A DNA stretch of 7,626 bases from Tardiphaga sp. (GTDB lineage: Bacteria > Pseudomonadota > Alphaproteobacteria > Rhizobiales > Xanthobacteraceae), in NCBI GenBank assembly GCA_028290765.1, contig JAQGJF010000452.1, positions 1 to 7,626 on the forward strand, written 5' to 3'. This document shows, piece by piece, positions 1 through 6,012 of the stretch. The translations under genes were made by a program, and so were the position numbers. The number at the start of each line of letters is the position of its first letter. Position 1 is the first letter of the stretch. The notes beneath the pieces are model-generated. The model did not search any database. It saw only the letters and a list, made by a program, of their open reading frames with translations, and had not been told where the DNA came from.

Positions 1-8
1 GTCGCCTT

Positions 9-91
9 GTAGCCCGGATGAGCGCAGCGACATCCGGGTTAAGCCTATCGATCCGTGGCACCCCGGATGTCGCTGCGCTCATCCGGGCTAC
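9..91. repeat. Paired palindromic (REP/BIME-like) intergenic repeat
   Basis: Two 30-base arms, 9-38 and 62-91, are perfect reverse complements separated by a 23-base spacer. Each arm also contains its own hairpin: CCCGGATG at 13-20 pairs with CATCCGGG at 31-38 around a 10-base loop, and the same holds in the right arm. The whole element can therefore fold either as one long stem or as two small hairpins, the layout of paired REP elements. The core sequence is one I know as very common between genes in Bradyrhizobium and relatives. It sits just downstream of the last small gene (stop at 107-109), so it may also act as a transcript end or mRNA stabiliser; that role is inference. It carries no gene. 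Confidence 0.9.
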
Positions 92-106
92 GAGTTGCCG
101 CGCCAC

Positions 107-328
107 TCACCGCTCCTGAATCGGCGAATGCGGTCGCGCCATGCCGAGCGTGCCGGGCTGCGCCGATCCCGGCGTGCCGTTGGGCGGAGCCTGATTTGTC
201 GCCAGCATCGGCTGCCATGGAACGGCGCGCAACAACGCGGCGCCTGCCGCGATCAGTAATCCGCCGGCGAACAGCACCAGCAGGATGACAGAGACGCTGC
301 GCCAGCTTCGCCAGATGATCTTCGCCAC
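107..328 (-). CDS. Small single-pass membrane protein, function unknown
   Basis: This predicted 73-residue protein is not one I recognise. It has a short basic N-terminus (residues 1-10, with K3, R7 and R10), one strong hydrophobic segment at about 11-35 rich in Leu, Ile, Val, Ala and Gly, and then a Pro/Gly/Ala/Gln-rich polar tail of about 38 residues that is probably disordered. By the positive-inside rule the tail would face the periplasm, anchored in the inner membrane. The start is GTG at 326-328. It is chosen because an AAGGAG ribosome-binding site (336-341) lies 7 bases upstream, whereas the out-of-frame ATG at 333-335 directly abuts that site and is unusable. It lies 33 bases downstream of the secreted-protein gene on the same strand, so the two may be co-transcribed. 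The good ribosome-binding site and plausible membrane topology support a real gene, but small size and lack of a known family limit certainty. Confidence 0.6.
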   Translation of the reverse strand: MAKIIWRSWRSVSVILLVLFAGGLLIAAGAALLRAVPWQPMLATNQAPPNGTPGSAQPGTLGMARPHSPIQER

Positions 329-335
329 GGGCCAT

Positions 336-341
336 CTCCTT
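336..341 (-). promoter_or_regulatory. Ribosome-binding site that fixes a GTG start
   Basis: On the minus strand this reads AAGGAG, 7 bases before the GTG at 326-328. The ATG at 333-335 begins with no spacing after it, so the site favours the GTG and selects the reading frame of the small membrane protein. Confidence 0.65.
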
Positions 342-361
342 TCGTGGCAGCGCCCCCGGAT

Positions 362-601
362 TCACGGCATGCAAGGTTTCAAGGTCTTGGCGGCCGCCTC
401 GGCCTCGGTCCGCTTGTCGTAGATCGTGTCGCTTGCCACCGTGATGTTGGGCGTATCGGTCTTGGGCGGCTTGTCGACGACGGAGCATTGCTTGGTCAGC
501 GTATTCAGCACGACGTAGTAGGTCGCTTCCGCCTTCTTCGGCTGCGAAAGACCGGGACCGGCAATCATCGCAATGCAGCAACCGATCAGCCATCGTTTCA
601 T
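362..601 (-). CDS. Small secreted protein of unknown function
   Basis: This encodes a 79-residue protein. Residues 1-19 look like a Sec signal peptide: KR at positions 2-3, a hydrophobic core LIGCCIAMIAG, and a likely cleavage near GLS-Q. The mature part is about 60 residues, Lys/Thr rich, with a conserved-looking stretch TYYVVLNTLTKQCSVVDKPP and a C-terminal RTEAEAAAKTLKPC. Its two cysteines (C39 and C77) could form one disulfide in the periplasm. I have the impression that similar small periplasmic proteins are common in Bradyrhizobium, but I know no function. The reading frame stays open to an ATG at 655, but the ATG at 599-601 is chosen: it has a strong GGAGG site 5 bases upstream and gives a proper signal peptide. 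It starts 79 bases after the kinase gene stops and probably belongs to a separate unit from the sugar operon. Confidence 0.75.
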   Translation of the reverse strand: MKRWLIGCCIAMIAGPGLSQPKKAEATYYVVLNTLTKQCSVVDKPPKTDTPNITVASDTIYDKRTEAEAAAKTLKPCMP

Positions 602-606
602 CGGCG

Positions 607-611
607 CCTCC
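607..611 (-). promoter_or_regulatory. Ribosome-binding site of the small secreted protein
   Basis: Minus-strand GGAGG, 5 bases before the ATG at 599-601. It decides this start over the upstream in-frame ATG at 655. Confidence 0.7.
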
Positions 612-638
612 GGTGCCTTTGCCTCACAACGCCGCGCC

Positions 639-653
639 GGGAACTCGGTTCCC
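639..653 (-). other. Small hairpin after the kinase gene, possible transcript end
   Basis: GGGAAC (639-644) and GTTCCC (648-653) are perfect complements around a 3-base loop, 28 bases beyond the kinase stop codon. There is no T-run after it in either direction, so it is not a textbook intrinsic terminator. It could still slow polymerase or protect the 3' end of the sugar operon message. The rest of this 79-base gap shows only the ribosome-binding site of the next gene and no convincing promoter. Confidence 0.3.
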
Positions 654-680
654 AAATTCCGCTATTGCCATGAGCTGCGA

Positions 681-2069
681 TCAGACCTGGACGGAATGGC
701 CGTCTCTGGCGACGCGGAACAGGTCGGTTTGGCCGACTTGGCCGCCTTTCAGCACGATCTCGATCGCGAACGCTGGAACTTCCGAAGCCGCGAGGCATAG
801 CGGCGCGCCGGAAGCCAACGGCGCGATGGCCGATAGCGCATACATATTCAACTCTTTGACCGCATGCCCCGAAGTGTCGCCGCCGGCGACCACGACACGG
901 CGAAGTTTTGCCGCCGCCAGTATCAGGTTGAGCGCTTGCCCGAGGCCGCTGCCGATGCGGGCATTGACCTGCTCGAGCGATGATCCGCTGGTTTCAACGG
1001 CGGTTCGCAAGGCGGCGATGGCGGGATCGTCCGCTCCCCGGGCCGTCACCAGCAGCGGATCGCGCCCCGCGGAAAGCGCATCCAGCGCGATGCGGGCGCT
1101 TCGGTCGATCTCGTTTTGCCATGCCGATGCCGCGACGGCCCGGGTGGCATCCACCCGGATGATTTCGAAGCCGGTTTTTTCGGCGTATGAAATCTGCTCC
1201 GACGTGACCGGCGAACAGGATCCCGAGATGCCGGCCATCCTGTCGACGGCGGCGAAGCCCGCCGGCCGGTCGGGTGTTTCGATCAGGCCCACCGCTTGCC
1301 AATGGGCAACCAGGGCCTGCTCCACCCCTTGAGAGCCCACCGCAAACAGTCTTTCGCCGCGATGGTCCCACATCAGACGGCCGGCCTGTTCGAGGGTTTT
1401 CCGATCGAGGACGTCGATCGAAATGATTTCGGCGCCGCTCACGATCTGCTTCATCAGGGCGGCATCGGCATGGCCTGCCGCCATCGTCACAAAATCCACC
1501 AGGCCGATGGTCCGGCTGGTCTGGCGCGCCAGGTGACGGCCCAGATCCGCCTCATCCATCGGCGTGACCGGATGTCGCGACATGGTCGGATGCCGATCGA
1601 GGCGATATCCTGTGCCATCCACCGTGGCAAACAGATGGCCGAAGGCCTGATAGCGGCCCATCGCCGGCGACGCGACGATCATCGGATGCCATTGCCCGCC
1701 CAATAGCGGGATCGCGAGATCGGCGGCACGTCCGATCGAACCAATGTGAGGGGCCGAATCGAATGTCGAGCAGGTCTTGTAATGCGAGAACGGTGCGCCG
1801 ATGGCGGCGAGCGTTCGAAATATCGACGGAAGATTCTGCTCCATCCATGGGTTGCTTTGCGAACGCGCTGTGCCGGCAATGCCGATGCCGTGGAAATGCG
1901 CCGCCGCCGCGAGGCGTTGCGGAGTCGGTGGCTCGAGAAACAGGATCGTCGGCAGGCCGGCGAAAGCCAGCGCTTCCATCGCCGCCGACGAGCCGGTGTA
2001 GTCGTCGCCGTAGAAGGCAACCAGAGGTCCGTTGGGCAGGACTGAATTGGGCAGGACCGAAGCGCTCAT
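681..2069 (-). CDS. oiaK: 3-oxo-isoapionate kinase (DUF1537 / four-carbon acid sugar kinase family)
   Basis: This 462-residue protein has both domains of the DUF1537 sugar-acid kinase family, at the usual family length. The N-terminal substrate domain begins with AFYGDDYTGSSAAMEAL (18-34, the family GDD-[FY]-TG motif) and carries KTCSTFDSAPHIGSIG (98-113). The C-terminal nucleotide-binding domain has GSCSPVTSEQ (283-292), VVAGGDTSG (393-401) and a KGGQVG motif (441-446). The family phosphorylates sugar acids with ATP in the cytoplasm. Next to an RLP and ApnL, the expected reaction is 3-oxo-isoapionate + ATP to 3-oxo-isoapionate 4-phosphate in D-apiose breakdown. The start is the ATG at 2067-2069, which overlaps the RLP stop as ATGA with only a poor ribosome-binding site, so translation is probably coupled to the RLP. 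The frame is open further upstream (to 2756), but that part overlaps the RLP gene and is a shadow. The family call is very safe; the exact substrate rests on context. Other DUF1537 kinases act on threonate, erythronate or tetronates. Confidence 0.9.
   Translation of the reverse strand: MSASVLPNSVLPNGPLVAFYGDDYTGSSAAMEALAFAGLPTILFLEPPTPQRLAAAAHFHGIGIAGTARSQSNPWMEQNLPSIFRTLAAIGAPFSHYKTCSTFDSAPHIGSIGRAADLAIPLLGGQWHPMIVASPAMGRYQAFGHLFATVDGTGYRLDRHPTMSRHPVTPMDEADLGRHLARQTSRTIGLVDFVTMAAGHADAALMKQIVSGAEIISIDVLDRKTLEQAGRLMWDHRGERLFAVGSQGVEQALVAHWQAVGLIETPDRPAGFAAVDRMAGISGSCSPVTSEQISYAEKTGFEIIRVDATRAVAASAWQNEIDRSARIALDALSAGRDPLLVTARGADDPAIAALRTAVETSGSSLEQVNARIGSGLGQALNLILAAAKLRRVVVAGGDTSGHAVKELNMYALSAIAPLASGAPLCLAASEVPAFAIEIVLKGGQVGQTDLFRVARDGHSVQV
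2032..2061 (-). repeat. 15-bp tandem duplication in the 5' end of oiaK
   Basis: TTGGGCAGGACTGAA (2032-2046) is followed by TTGGGCAGGACCGAA (2047-2061), identical at 14 of 15 bases. In frame it encodes the residues SVLPN twice, at about positions 4-13 of the kinase, ahead of the conserved GDDYTG motif. It looks like a slippage duplication in an unconserved N-terminal tail. Confidence 0.8.
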
Positions 2070-3283
2070 CGGCTTGCGCGCGGCGTTTTGGCGGGAATGG
2101 CCGCGGCCCAGGCTTCGCGAAGCGCCGCCACGCCGGCGGCCGGCCCCTCGGGATGCGCCAGAATGCCGCCACCGGCGGCAAAGATGAGATCGGTCGACCC
2201 GAGCGCCTCGAACGTCTTGTGAGCCTGCTTGGCCGACTGGCCGGACGAAAACACCGGCATCGCAAGGTAAGCTGCGTCCTCGAACATCGGCGTCAGGCAT
2301 GCCTTGGCGGAGGCGATCACGCTCGCATCGGTCTCGCTGAACTTGTTGTCGATGCCGTTGACATGCATGTGGTCGGCGCCGGCGAGCCGCCAGATTTTCT
2401 GCCACGCGGTATACTCCCAGCCAAGGGAAGGATGTCGGCTGATCGCCCCCCAGCCGTTGCGGTGGGCATGGATCGGAAGCTGGCTGTGTCGGCCGAGTTC
2501 GATCATGCCGACCAGGCCGACGGAGTTGAGGCTGGCCATGATGCAGGTGCCGCCGTGCGCGAGTACCCCATCGTGACGCCGGCGCATCTGGTCGAGATCG
2601 CCGGTCAGGTTGAAGGCGAACATGATTTTCTTGCCGGTTCTGCCGGCATGGTCGTTGACCACAGCCATGACGGCGCGAACGCGATCGTCGAACCGGCAAT
2701 GATTGCCATCCGACTGAAGCTCGTCGTCCTTGATGAAATCGACGCCTGCCTCGCACAGGGTCTGAACCAGATCAGCGGTTTCGGCCGGGCTGAAGCCGAT
2801 GCTGGGCTTGATGATGGTGCCGATCAAGGGGAGATCCGCGACGCCGGCGAGCCGGCGGGTGCCGGCGACGCCGAACTTCGGTCCGCGATAGGCGCTCGCG
2901 AAGGCCATGGGCAAATGCAGGTCGAGCAGCCGCAGCCCGGTCAACTGGCGCAATTCCCAAAGATTGCCGGCCACGGTTGCCAGGAGGTTGGGGAGCGAGG
3001 GACCGATATTGTCGAGCGGCCAGGACAGTTTCACATGCGCCCGATGCCACGGGCCGTTCTCGCTCATCGGTCGTGCAACGGGCAGCGACGGACCGGCAGC
3101 ATCTTCGAGCAGCCGGATGGTTTCGACCCGTGCCGCGGCGCGCGCCTTGAGTTCGGCGGTTTCGCCCGGCACCGCGACGAAAGTGCCGCTCGATTGTTCG
3201 CCCGCCATCGCCTCTGCGGTGACGCGCGGGTCGAGCGGGGTTTCGATGAGATATTCGGCTTCGATGCGGGTGAGTGAAGTCAT
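2066..3283 (-). CDS. RuBisCO-like protein (form IV), acting on 3-oxo-isoapionate 4-phosphate
   Basis: This 405-residue protein is a RuBisCO large-subunit homologue. The N-terminal domain (about 1-130) has the EQSSGTF stretch (29-35). The TIM barrel holds GTIIKPSIGFSP (155-166, K159 in the place of RuBisCO K175), GVDFIKDDE (180-188, K185 in the place of the carbamylated K201, with the metal-ligand acids D187 and E188), HAHR (272-275), GADHMHVNGIDNK (302-314, K314 in the loop-6 position), MPVFSSGQ (342-349) and AAGGGILAHPEGP (369-381). Several RuBisCO-specific positions differ: loop 6 reads HVNGIDNKFSE, and SSGQ replaces SGG. CO2 fixation on RuBP is therefore unlikely. With ApnL and OiaK alongside, the likely substrate is 3-oxo-isoapionate 4-phosphate. 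Known RLPs either decarboxylate it to L-erythrulose 1-phosphate (OiaX) or cleave it to 3-phosphoglycerate and glycolate (OiaT). I cannot separate these by eye, so no symbol is given. The ATG at 3281-3283 has a GGAAAG ribosome-binding site 7 bases upstream. Confidence 0.9.
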   Translation of the reverse strand: MTSLTRIEAEYLIETPLDPRVTAEAMAGEQSSGTFVAVPGETAELKARAAARVETIRLLEDAAGPSLPVARPMSENGPWHRAHVKLSWPLDNIGPSLPNLLATVAGNLWELRQLTGLRLLDLHLPMAFASAYRGPKFGVAGTRRLAGVADLPLIGTIIKPSIGFSPAETADLVQTLCEAGVDFIKDDELQSDGNHCRFDDRVRAVMAVVNDHAGRTGKKIMFAFNLTGDLDQMRRRHDGVLAHGGTCIMASLNSVGLVGMIELGRHSQLPIHAHRNGWGAISRHPSLGWEYTAWQKIWRLAGADHMHVNGIDNKFSETDASVIASAKACLTPMFEDAAYLAMPVFSSGQSAKQAHKTFEALGSTDLIFAAGGGILAHPEGPAAGVAALREAWAAAIPAKTPRASR

Positions 3284-3290
3284 GGGTTTT

Positions 3291-3296
3291 CTTTCC
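3291..3296 (-). promoter_or_regulatory. Ribosome-binding site of the RLP gene
   Basis: Minus-strand GGAAAG, 7 bases before the ATG at 3281-3283, in the 27-base gap after the lactonase gene. It supports independent translation of the RLP and fixes its start. Confidence 0.6.
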
Positions 3297-3310
3297 GCTG
3301 CTGCCGCGCC

Positions 3311-5287
3311 TTACCAGCGAACGAAGGCGACGGCATAGGGCTCGAGTGCGAGCCTGCTGACGGTATCGCCGCTGCGCGATGCCCAATTCGGGTCCGCCAC
3401 CGCCGCGGCGAAACTTCCTGTGTCCAGCACCAGAACCTCGCTCGCTGCATCCAGGGTCAGTTCGTGGCAGCACGATCGAAGATTGGCGATCAGCGCATGA
3501 TGGACGTTGCGGCTGGTCTTCCATCCGATGGCGGCGATGCCCGCTGGCGCGCTGACGCAAGGCAGCACCGCGCTGCTGGCCGCGGCCGACAGCGCGTGCA
3601 TCACATGGAACACCGGCCGCACGCGAGACTCCGGCGCGAAGCCGGTCCACAACTCGCGATCCTGTTCGGTGGACAAGATGCCCAAGGGTCCGGTGAGGTC
3701 GTGCAGCGACAAGCCGTCGAGTTCGAAGCCGGCCAGCGCTGCGGCGTATCCGACGCTCCAGGCCGCGGCGAACAGGCCGCTCTGACGCGGATCGCGGTCG
3801 GTGAGCGGCAGCCGGCCTCGGTCCGGGTTGGCCACGCAGCTCGCGCCATAGGGGTTGCTGCGCAGCGCGATCGATGCCGGACCGACGCGGTATCTCAGGC
3901 GCGGCCAAAGCGCCGCCACCGTTCGCGCCATTGCCGGCAGCGATTGCAGGGTCTCCATCACCGAATCGTCGTCGGCGGCATGGATGATCGGCGAGGTGCT
4001 GTGTGTGATGTAGTCGATGCCGGCGCCGGTCGGACGTTTGCGATTGAGTTCGGTGAAAAACGTCACCATGCCGCCACCGATCTCGGAATCGGGGAAGGCG
4101 GCCTTTGCCGCTCGGTAATAATCCTCCAGCGGCGGCAGGTCGGGCCAGGCGCTGCCGGGCTGATAGCTTTTCAGGAGCGCATCGGGACAGACCATCACGG
4201 ATTTCGGCGAAGTGCCGGCGCGGTGCAGGATAGCCGCCACAAACTGCAGATCCGGCAATGGTTCGCGGGTCGGCGGTAAGATCAGTTGGAGCTCGACGGC
4301 GGCATCGCAGCGCGTCGCGAGGCGCGCGACTTCAGCCGATCTGGTCTCGAAATCCGCTGCGTCCGACCGGCCGATCAGTACGAATGTCTGCGGTGACAGC
4401 GCTTCGAGCGCCTGCACAGCAGCGCCATGGCATGGCGGCTGTTCGACGCCGAAGCCGATGCCGATCGGCGGCATCCGTCCCGTCTCGCCGGCGCCAAAAC
4501 TCAGTTTGGTATCGACCGCGGATTTAACCGACGGTGCCGCGGTTTCCGCCACCTCGATCTCGATGTGCTGCCGGAGACGGAAATCGGGCTGAAGCCGGTA
4601 CGGCCAGGGGTCGAGCAGCGACCCGACATAGATCTTGTAGGACGCGTCCGACCAGTTGCGCTGATCCTCCATCTCGCACGGCGCGTTTTCCTGCGACGGC
4701 AGCGCGGCCTCGATGCGGCATTTCACATCGGGCCCGCCGGTCGGCCTGTAGCTCAGCGTACGGATACTGAAGGCAGGCTGCCCGGGGCTGATCAGGCGCG
4801 GAAACTGCGTGGTCTGCCGGCTTCCGTCGCAATGGTCGATCTCGAGATCCAGACCGGCAAAATCCGCCGGATGCAGGATCACCAGACCACAGCGGTTGGT
4901 CAGGATCGGACCGCTCGACTGTCCTTCCGTGGTGAACGCGAAGGTGCCGTCGGGATCGGCGTGGATCGCCGATGAAAATGTGAAAGTCTCGCCGTCGCAG
5001 GCGATGCGCCCCTGGGTGCGAATCGACAATCGCCCGGATTTCGTTTCGATCGAAATGTCATCGAGATCCGCCGGCGGCGTCCCCCAATCCCGGTCGCGCA
5101 GCAGAAATGCGATGCCGCGCAGGATTTCCCGGTCATCCCATTTGAGCCAACGCACCGCGCCGTCTTCCAACACGAAGGAAAACCGTCCGCATTCGAACCG
5201 GCGGCCCGTCGCGGGCGGCTCGCTTGTTCCATAGCGGATAATGAGATCGCGATCAGGTGTCGTCATCGGGTCCGGAGGAGTTTGCAT
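3311..5287 (-). CDS. apnL: Probable D-apionate lactonase
   Basis: This is a soluble protein of 658 residues with no signal peptide or membrane segment. The first 260 or so residues are beta-rich with alternating short hydrophobic strands. They contain a striking motif, EMEDQRNWSDASYK (205-218). The middle (about 270-540) looks like an alpha/beta barrel with GGGMVTFFTELNRKRP (404-419), DYITHSTSPIIHA (425-437), GPASIALRSNPYG (469-481) and DPRQSGLFAAAWSVGYAA (499-516). The last 100 residues look like a C-terminal beta domain. This three-part layout, the length and the position beside an RLP and a DUF1537 kinase match D-apionate lactonase, which hydrolyses D-apionolactone to D-apionate in the cytoplasm. 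I recognise the family mainly from architecture and neighbours, so the substrate is partly inferred. The ATG at 5287 overlaps the regulator gene by 35 bases; the in-frame ATG at 5266 (residue 8) would reduce this to 14. Neither has a clear ribosome-binding site, so translation is probably coupled to the regulator and the start is uncertain. Confidence 0.75.
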   Translation of the reverse strand: MQTPPDPMTTPDRDLIIRYGTSEPPATGRRFECGRFSFVLEDGAVRWLKWDDREILRGIAFLLRDRDWGTPPADLDDISIETKSGRLSIRTQGRIACDGETFTFSSAIHADPDGTFAFTTEGQSSGPILTNRCGLVILHPADFAGLDLEIDHCDGSRQTTQFPRLISPGQPAFSIRTLSYRPTGGPDVKCRIEAALPSQENAPCEMEDQRNWSDASYKIYVGSLLDPWPYRLQPDFRLRQHIEIEVAETAAPSVKSAVDTKLSFGAGETGRMPPIGIGFGVEQPPCHGAAVQALEALSPQTFVLIGRSDAADFETRSAEVARLATRCDAAVELQLILPPTREPLPDLQFVAAILHRAGTSPKSVMVCPDALLKSYQPGSAWPDLPPLEDYYRAAKAAFPDSEIGGGMVTFFTELNRKRPTGAGIDYITHSTSPIIHAADDDSVMETLQSLPAMARTVAALWPRLRYRVGPASIALRSNPYGASCVANPDRGRLPLTDRDPRQSGLFAAAWSVGYAAALAGFELDGLSLHDLTGPLGILSTEQDRELWTGFAPESRVRPVFHVMHALSAAASSAVLPCVSAPAGIAAIGWKTSRNVHHALIANLRSCCHELTLDAASEVLVLDTGSFAAAVADPNWASRSGDTVSRLALEPYAVAFVRW

Positions 5288-6002
5288 CGTCCGGCCGCAG
5301 CAAGCGCCGGTACATGGTGTTGGCCCTGGTCAGATGATCGCGCATCGCCTGTTCGGCCCTGGCGGGATCGCGAGACGCAAGCGCATCGACGATCCGCTCA
5401 TGCTCGGCCAGCGTCAATTGTTCGGCGCCGGGCGCGCGAACCAGCGAGCGGTAATATTCGCCAAGCCAGCCGAACATTCCCTCGATAATGGCCGGGAAGA
5501 TCGGATTGCCGCTCATCGCGGCAATCTGGCGATGGAACGACATATCGTAGCGGACGAACTCTTCCGGATCCGCCACGGCGCGGCGTTGCGCCTCGACCAG
5601 GCGGCGCAGTTCGGCCAGCGCGGCCTCATCGACGTGCTCGGCGGCCAGGCGCGCCATGCCGGTCTCGAGAAACAGCCGGGCTCCTTTCAGGTGGCCTAAG
5701 GAATCCGGCTGCATGCTCAGGAGATGCCGGGCGCCGCCGGCGATCTGTTCGACCAGCGTCTCGGGCGTTGGCACCACGATCCGGGCTCGTTCGCCGTGGG
5801 TGATGGCCACGATCCCGGAGCGCTCGAGATGCTGCAGCGCCTCGCGGACGGCAGGCCGTCCGACGCGATAGGATTCCATCAGTTCCCGCTCCGAAGGAAG
5901 CTGATCGTTGGGGCCGAATTCGCCCGCCACGATGCGCGCGGTCAGGCGATCCAGCACTTCCTGGTAGAGCTTGCGCCGTTGAATGGGATCCTGATGCGCC
6001 AT
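5253..6002 (-). CDS. GntR-family transcriptional regulator, FCD (NanR-like) type
   Basis: This 249-residue regulator has an N-terminal winged helix-turn-helix at about 13-80. It includes LPSERELMESYRVGRPAVRE (35-54) and HGERARIVVP (69-78). A C-terminal all-helical FCD ligand domain spans about 105-235. The four expected FCD metal ligands are present: D153 and H157 (in YDMSFH), H201 (in EHERI) and H223 (in RDHL). The stretch QLPSERELM-(x4)-VGRP-(x)-VREAL followed by HGERARI closely resembles E. coli NanR, so it belongs to the NanR-like branch of FadR/GntR proteins, although the ligand will differ. It most likely represses this operon until a pathway sugar acid binds; that is inference. It starts 10 bases after the hydrolase stop with GGAAG 4 bases upstream of the ATG at 6000-6002. 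The frame is open further up to 6140, but that part lies inside the hydrolase gene and precedes the fold. Its end overlaps apnL. Confidence 0.92.
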   Translation of the reverse strand: MAHQDPIQRRKLYQEVLDRLTARIVAGEFGPNDQLPSERELMESYRVGRPAVREALQHLERSGIVAITHGERARIVVPTPETLVEQIAGGARHLLSMQPDSLGHLKGARLFLETGMARLAAEHVDEAALAELRRLVEAQRRAVADPEEFVRYDMSFHRQIAAMSGNPIFPAIIEGMFGWLGEYYRSLVRAPGAEQLTLAEHERIVDALASRDPARAEQAMRDHLTRANTMYRRLLRPDDANSSGPDDDT

Positions 6003-6006
6003 CGAA

Positions 6007-6011
6007 CTTCC
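6007..6011 (-). promoter_or_regulatory. Ribosome-binding site of the GntR regulator
   Basis: Minus-strand GGAAG, 4 bases before the ATG at 6000-6002 and just after the hydrolase stop codon. It supports the 249-residue start rather than the longer open frame. Confidence 0.55.
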
Positions 6012-6012
6012 G

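Noticed and set aside
45..593. Minus-strand open frame of 182 codons covering both small genes
   Set aside because: It is Arg/Ala-rich, runs through the palindromic repeat and has no domain. Its frame contains the ATG at 333-335, which lies too close to the ribosome-binding site.
639..653. Rho-independent terminator
   Set aside because: The 6-bp stem is perfect but lacks a following T-run on either strand, so it is listed only as a hairpin.
2070..2756. Upstream extension of the kinase frame to 2756
   Set aside because: The extra 229 residues overlap the RLP gene in another frame and have no motif; the family domain begins about 18 residues after the ATG at 2067-2069.
1763..3277. Long plus-strand open frame (504 codons) opposite the RLP and kinase genes
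   Set aside because: It lies antisense to two strongly supported genes, has arginine/glycine-rich low-complexity composition and no recognisable motif. Such antisense frames are expected in high-GC DNA.
2066..3283. True CO2-fixing RuBisCO large subunit
   Set aside because: The protein is 405 rather than about 460-480 residues. Loop 6 and the phosphate-binding loop depart from RuBisCO, no small subunit or phosphoribulokinase gene is nearby, and the neighbours are apionate genes.
2772..3908. Minus-strand open frame of 378 codons across the lactonase-RLP junction
   Set aside because: It is Arg-rich out-of-frame translation overlapping the 3' end of the lactonase gene and the 5' part of the RLP gene, with no domain.
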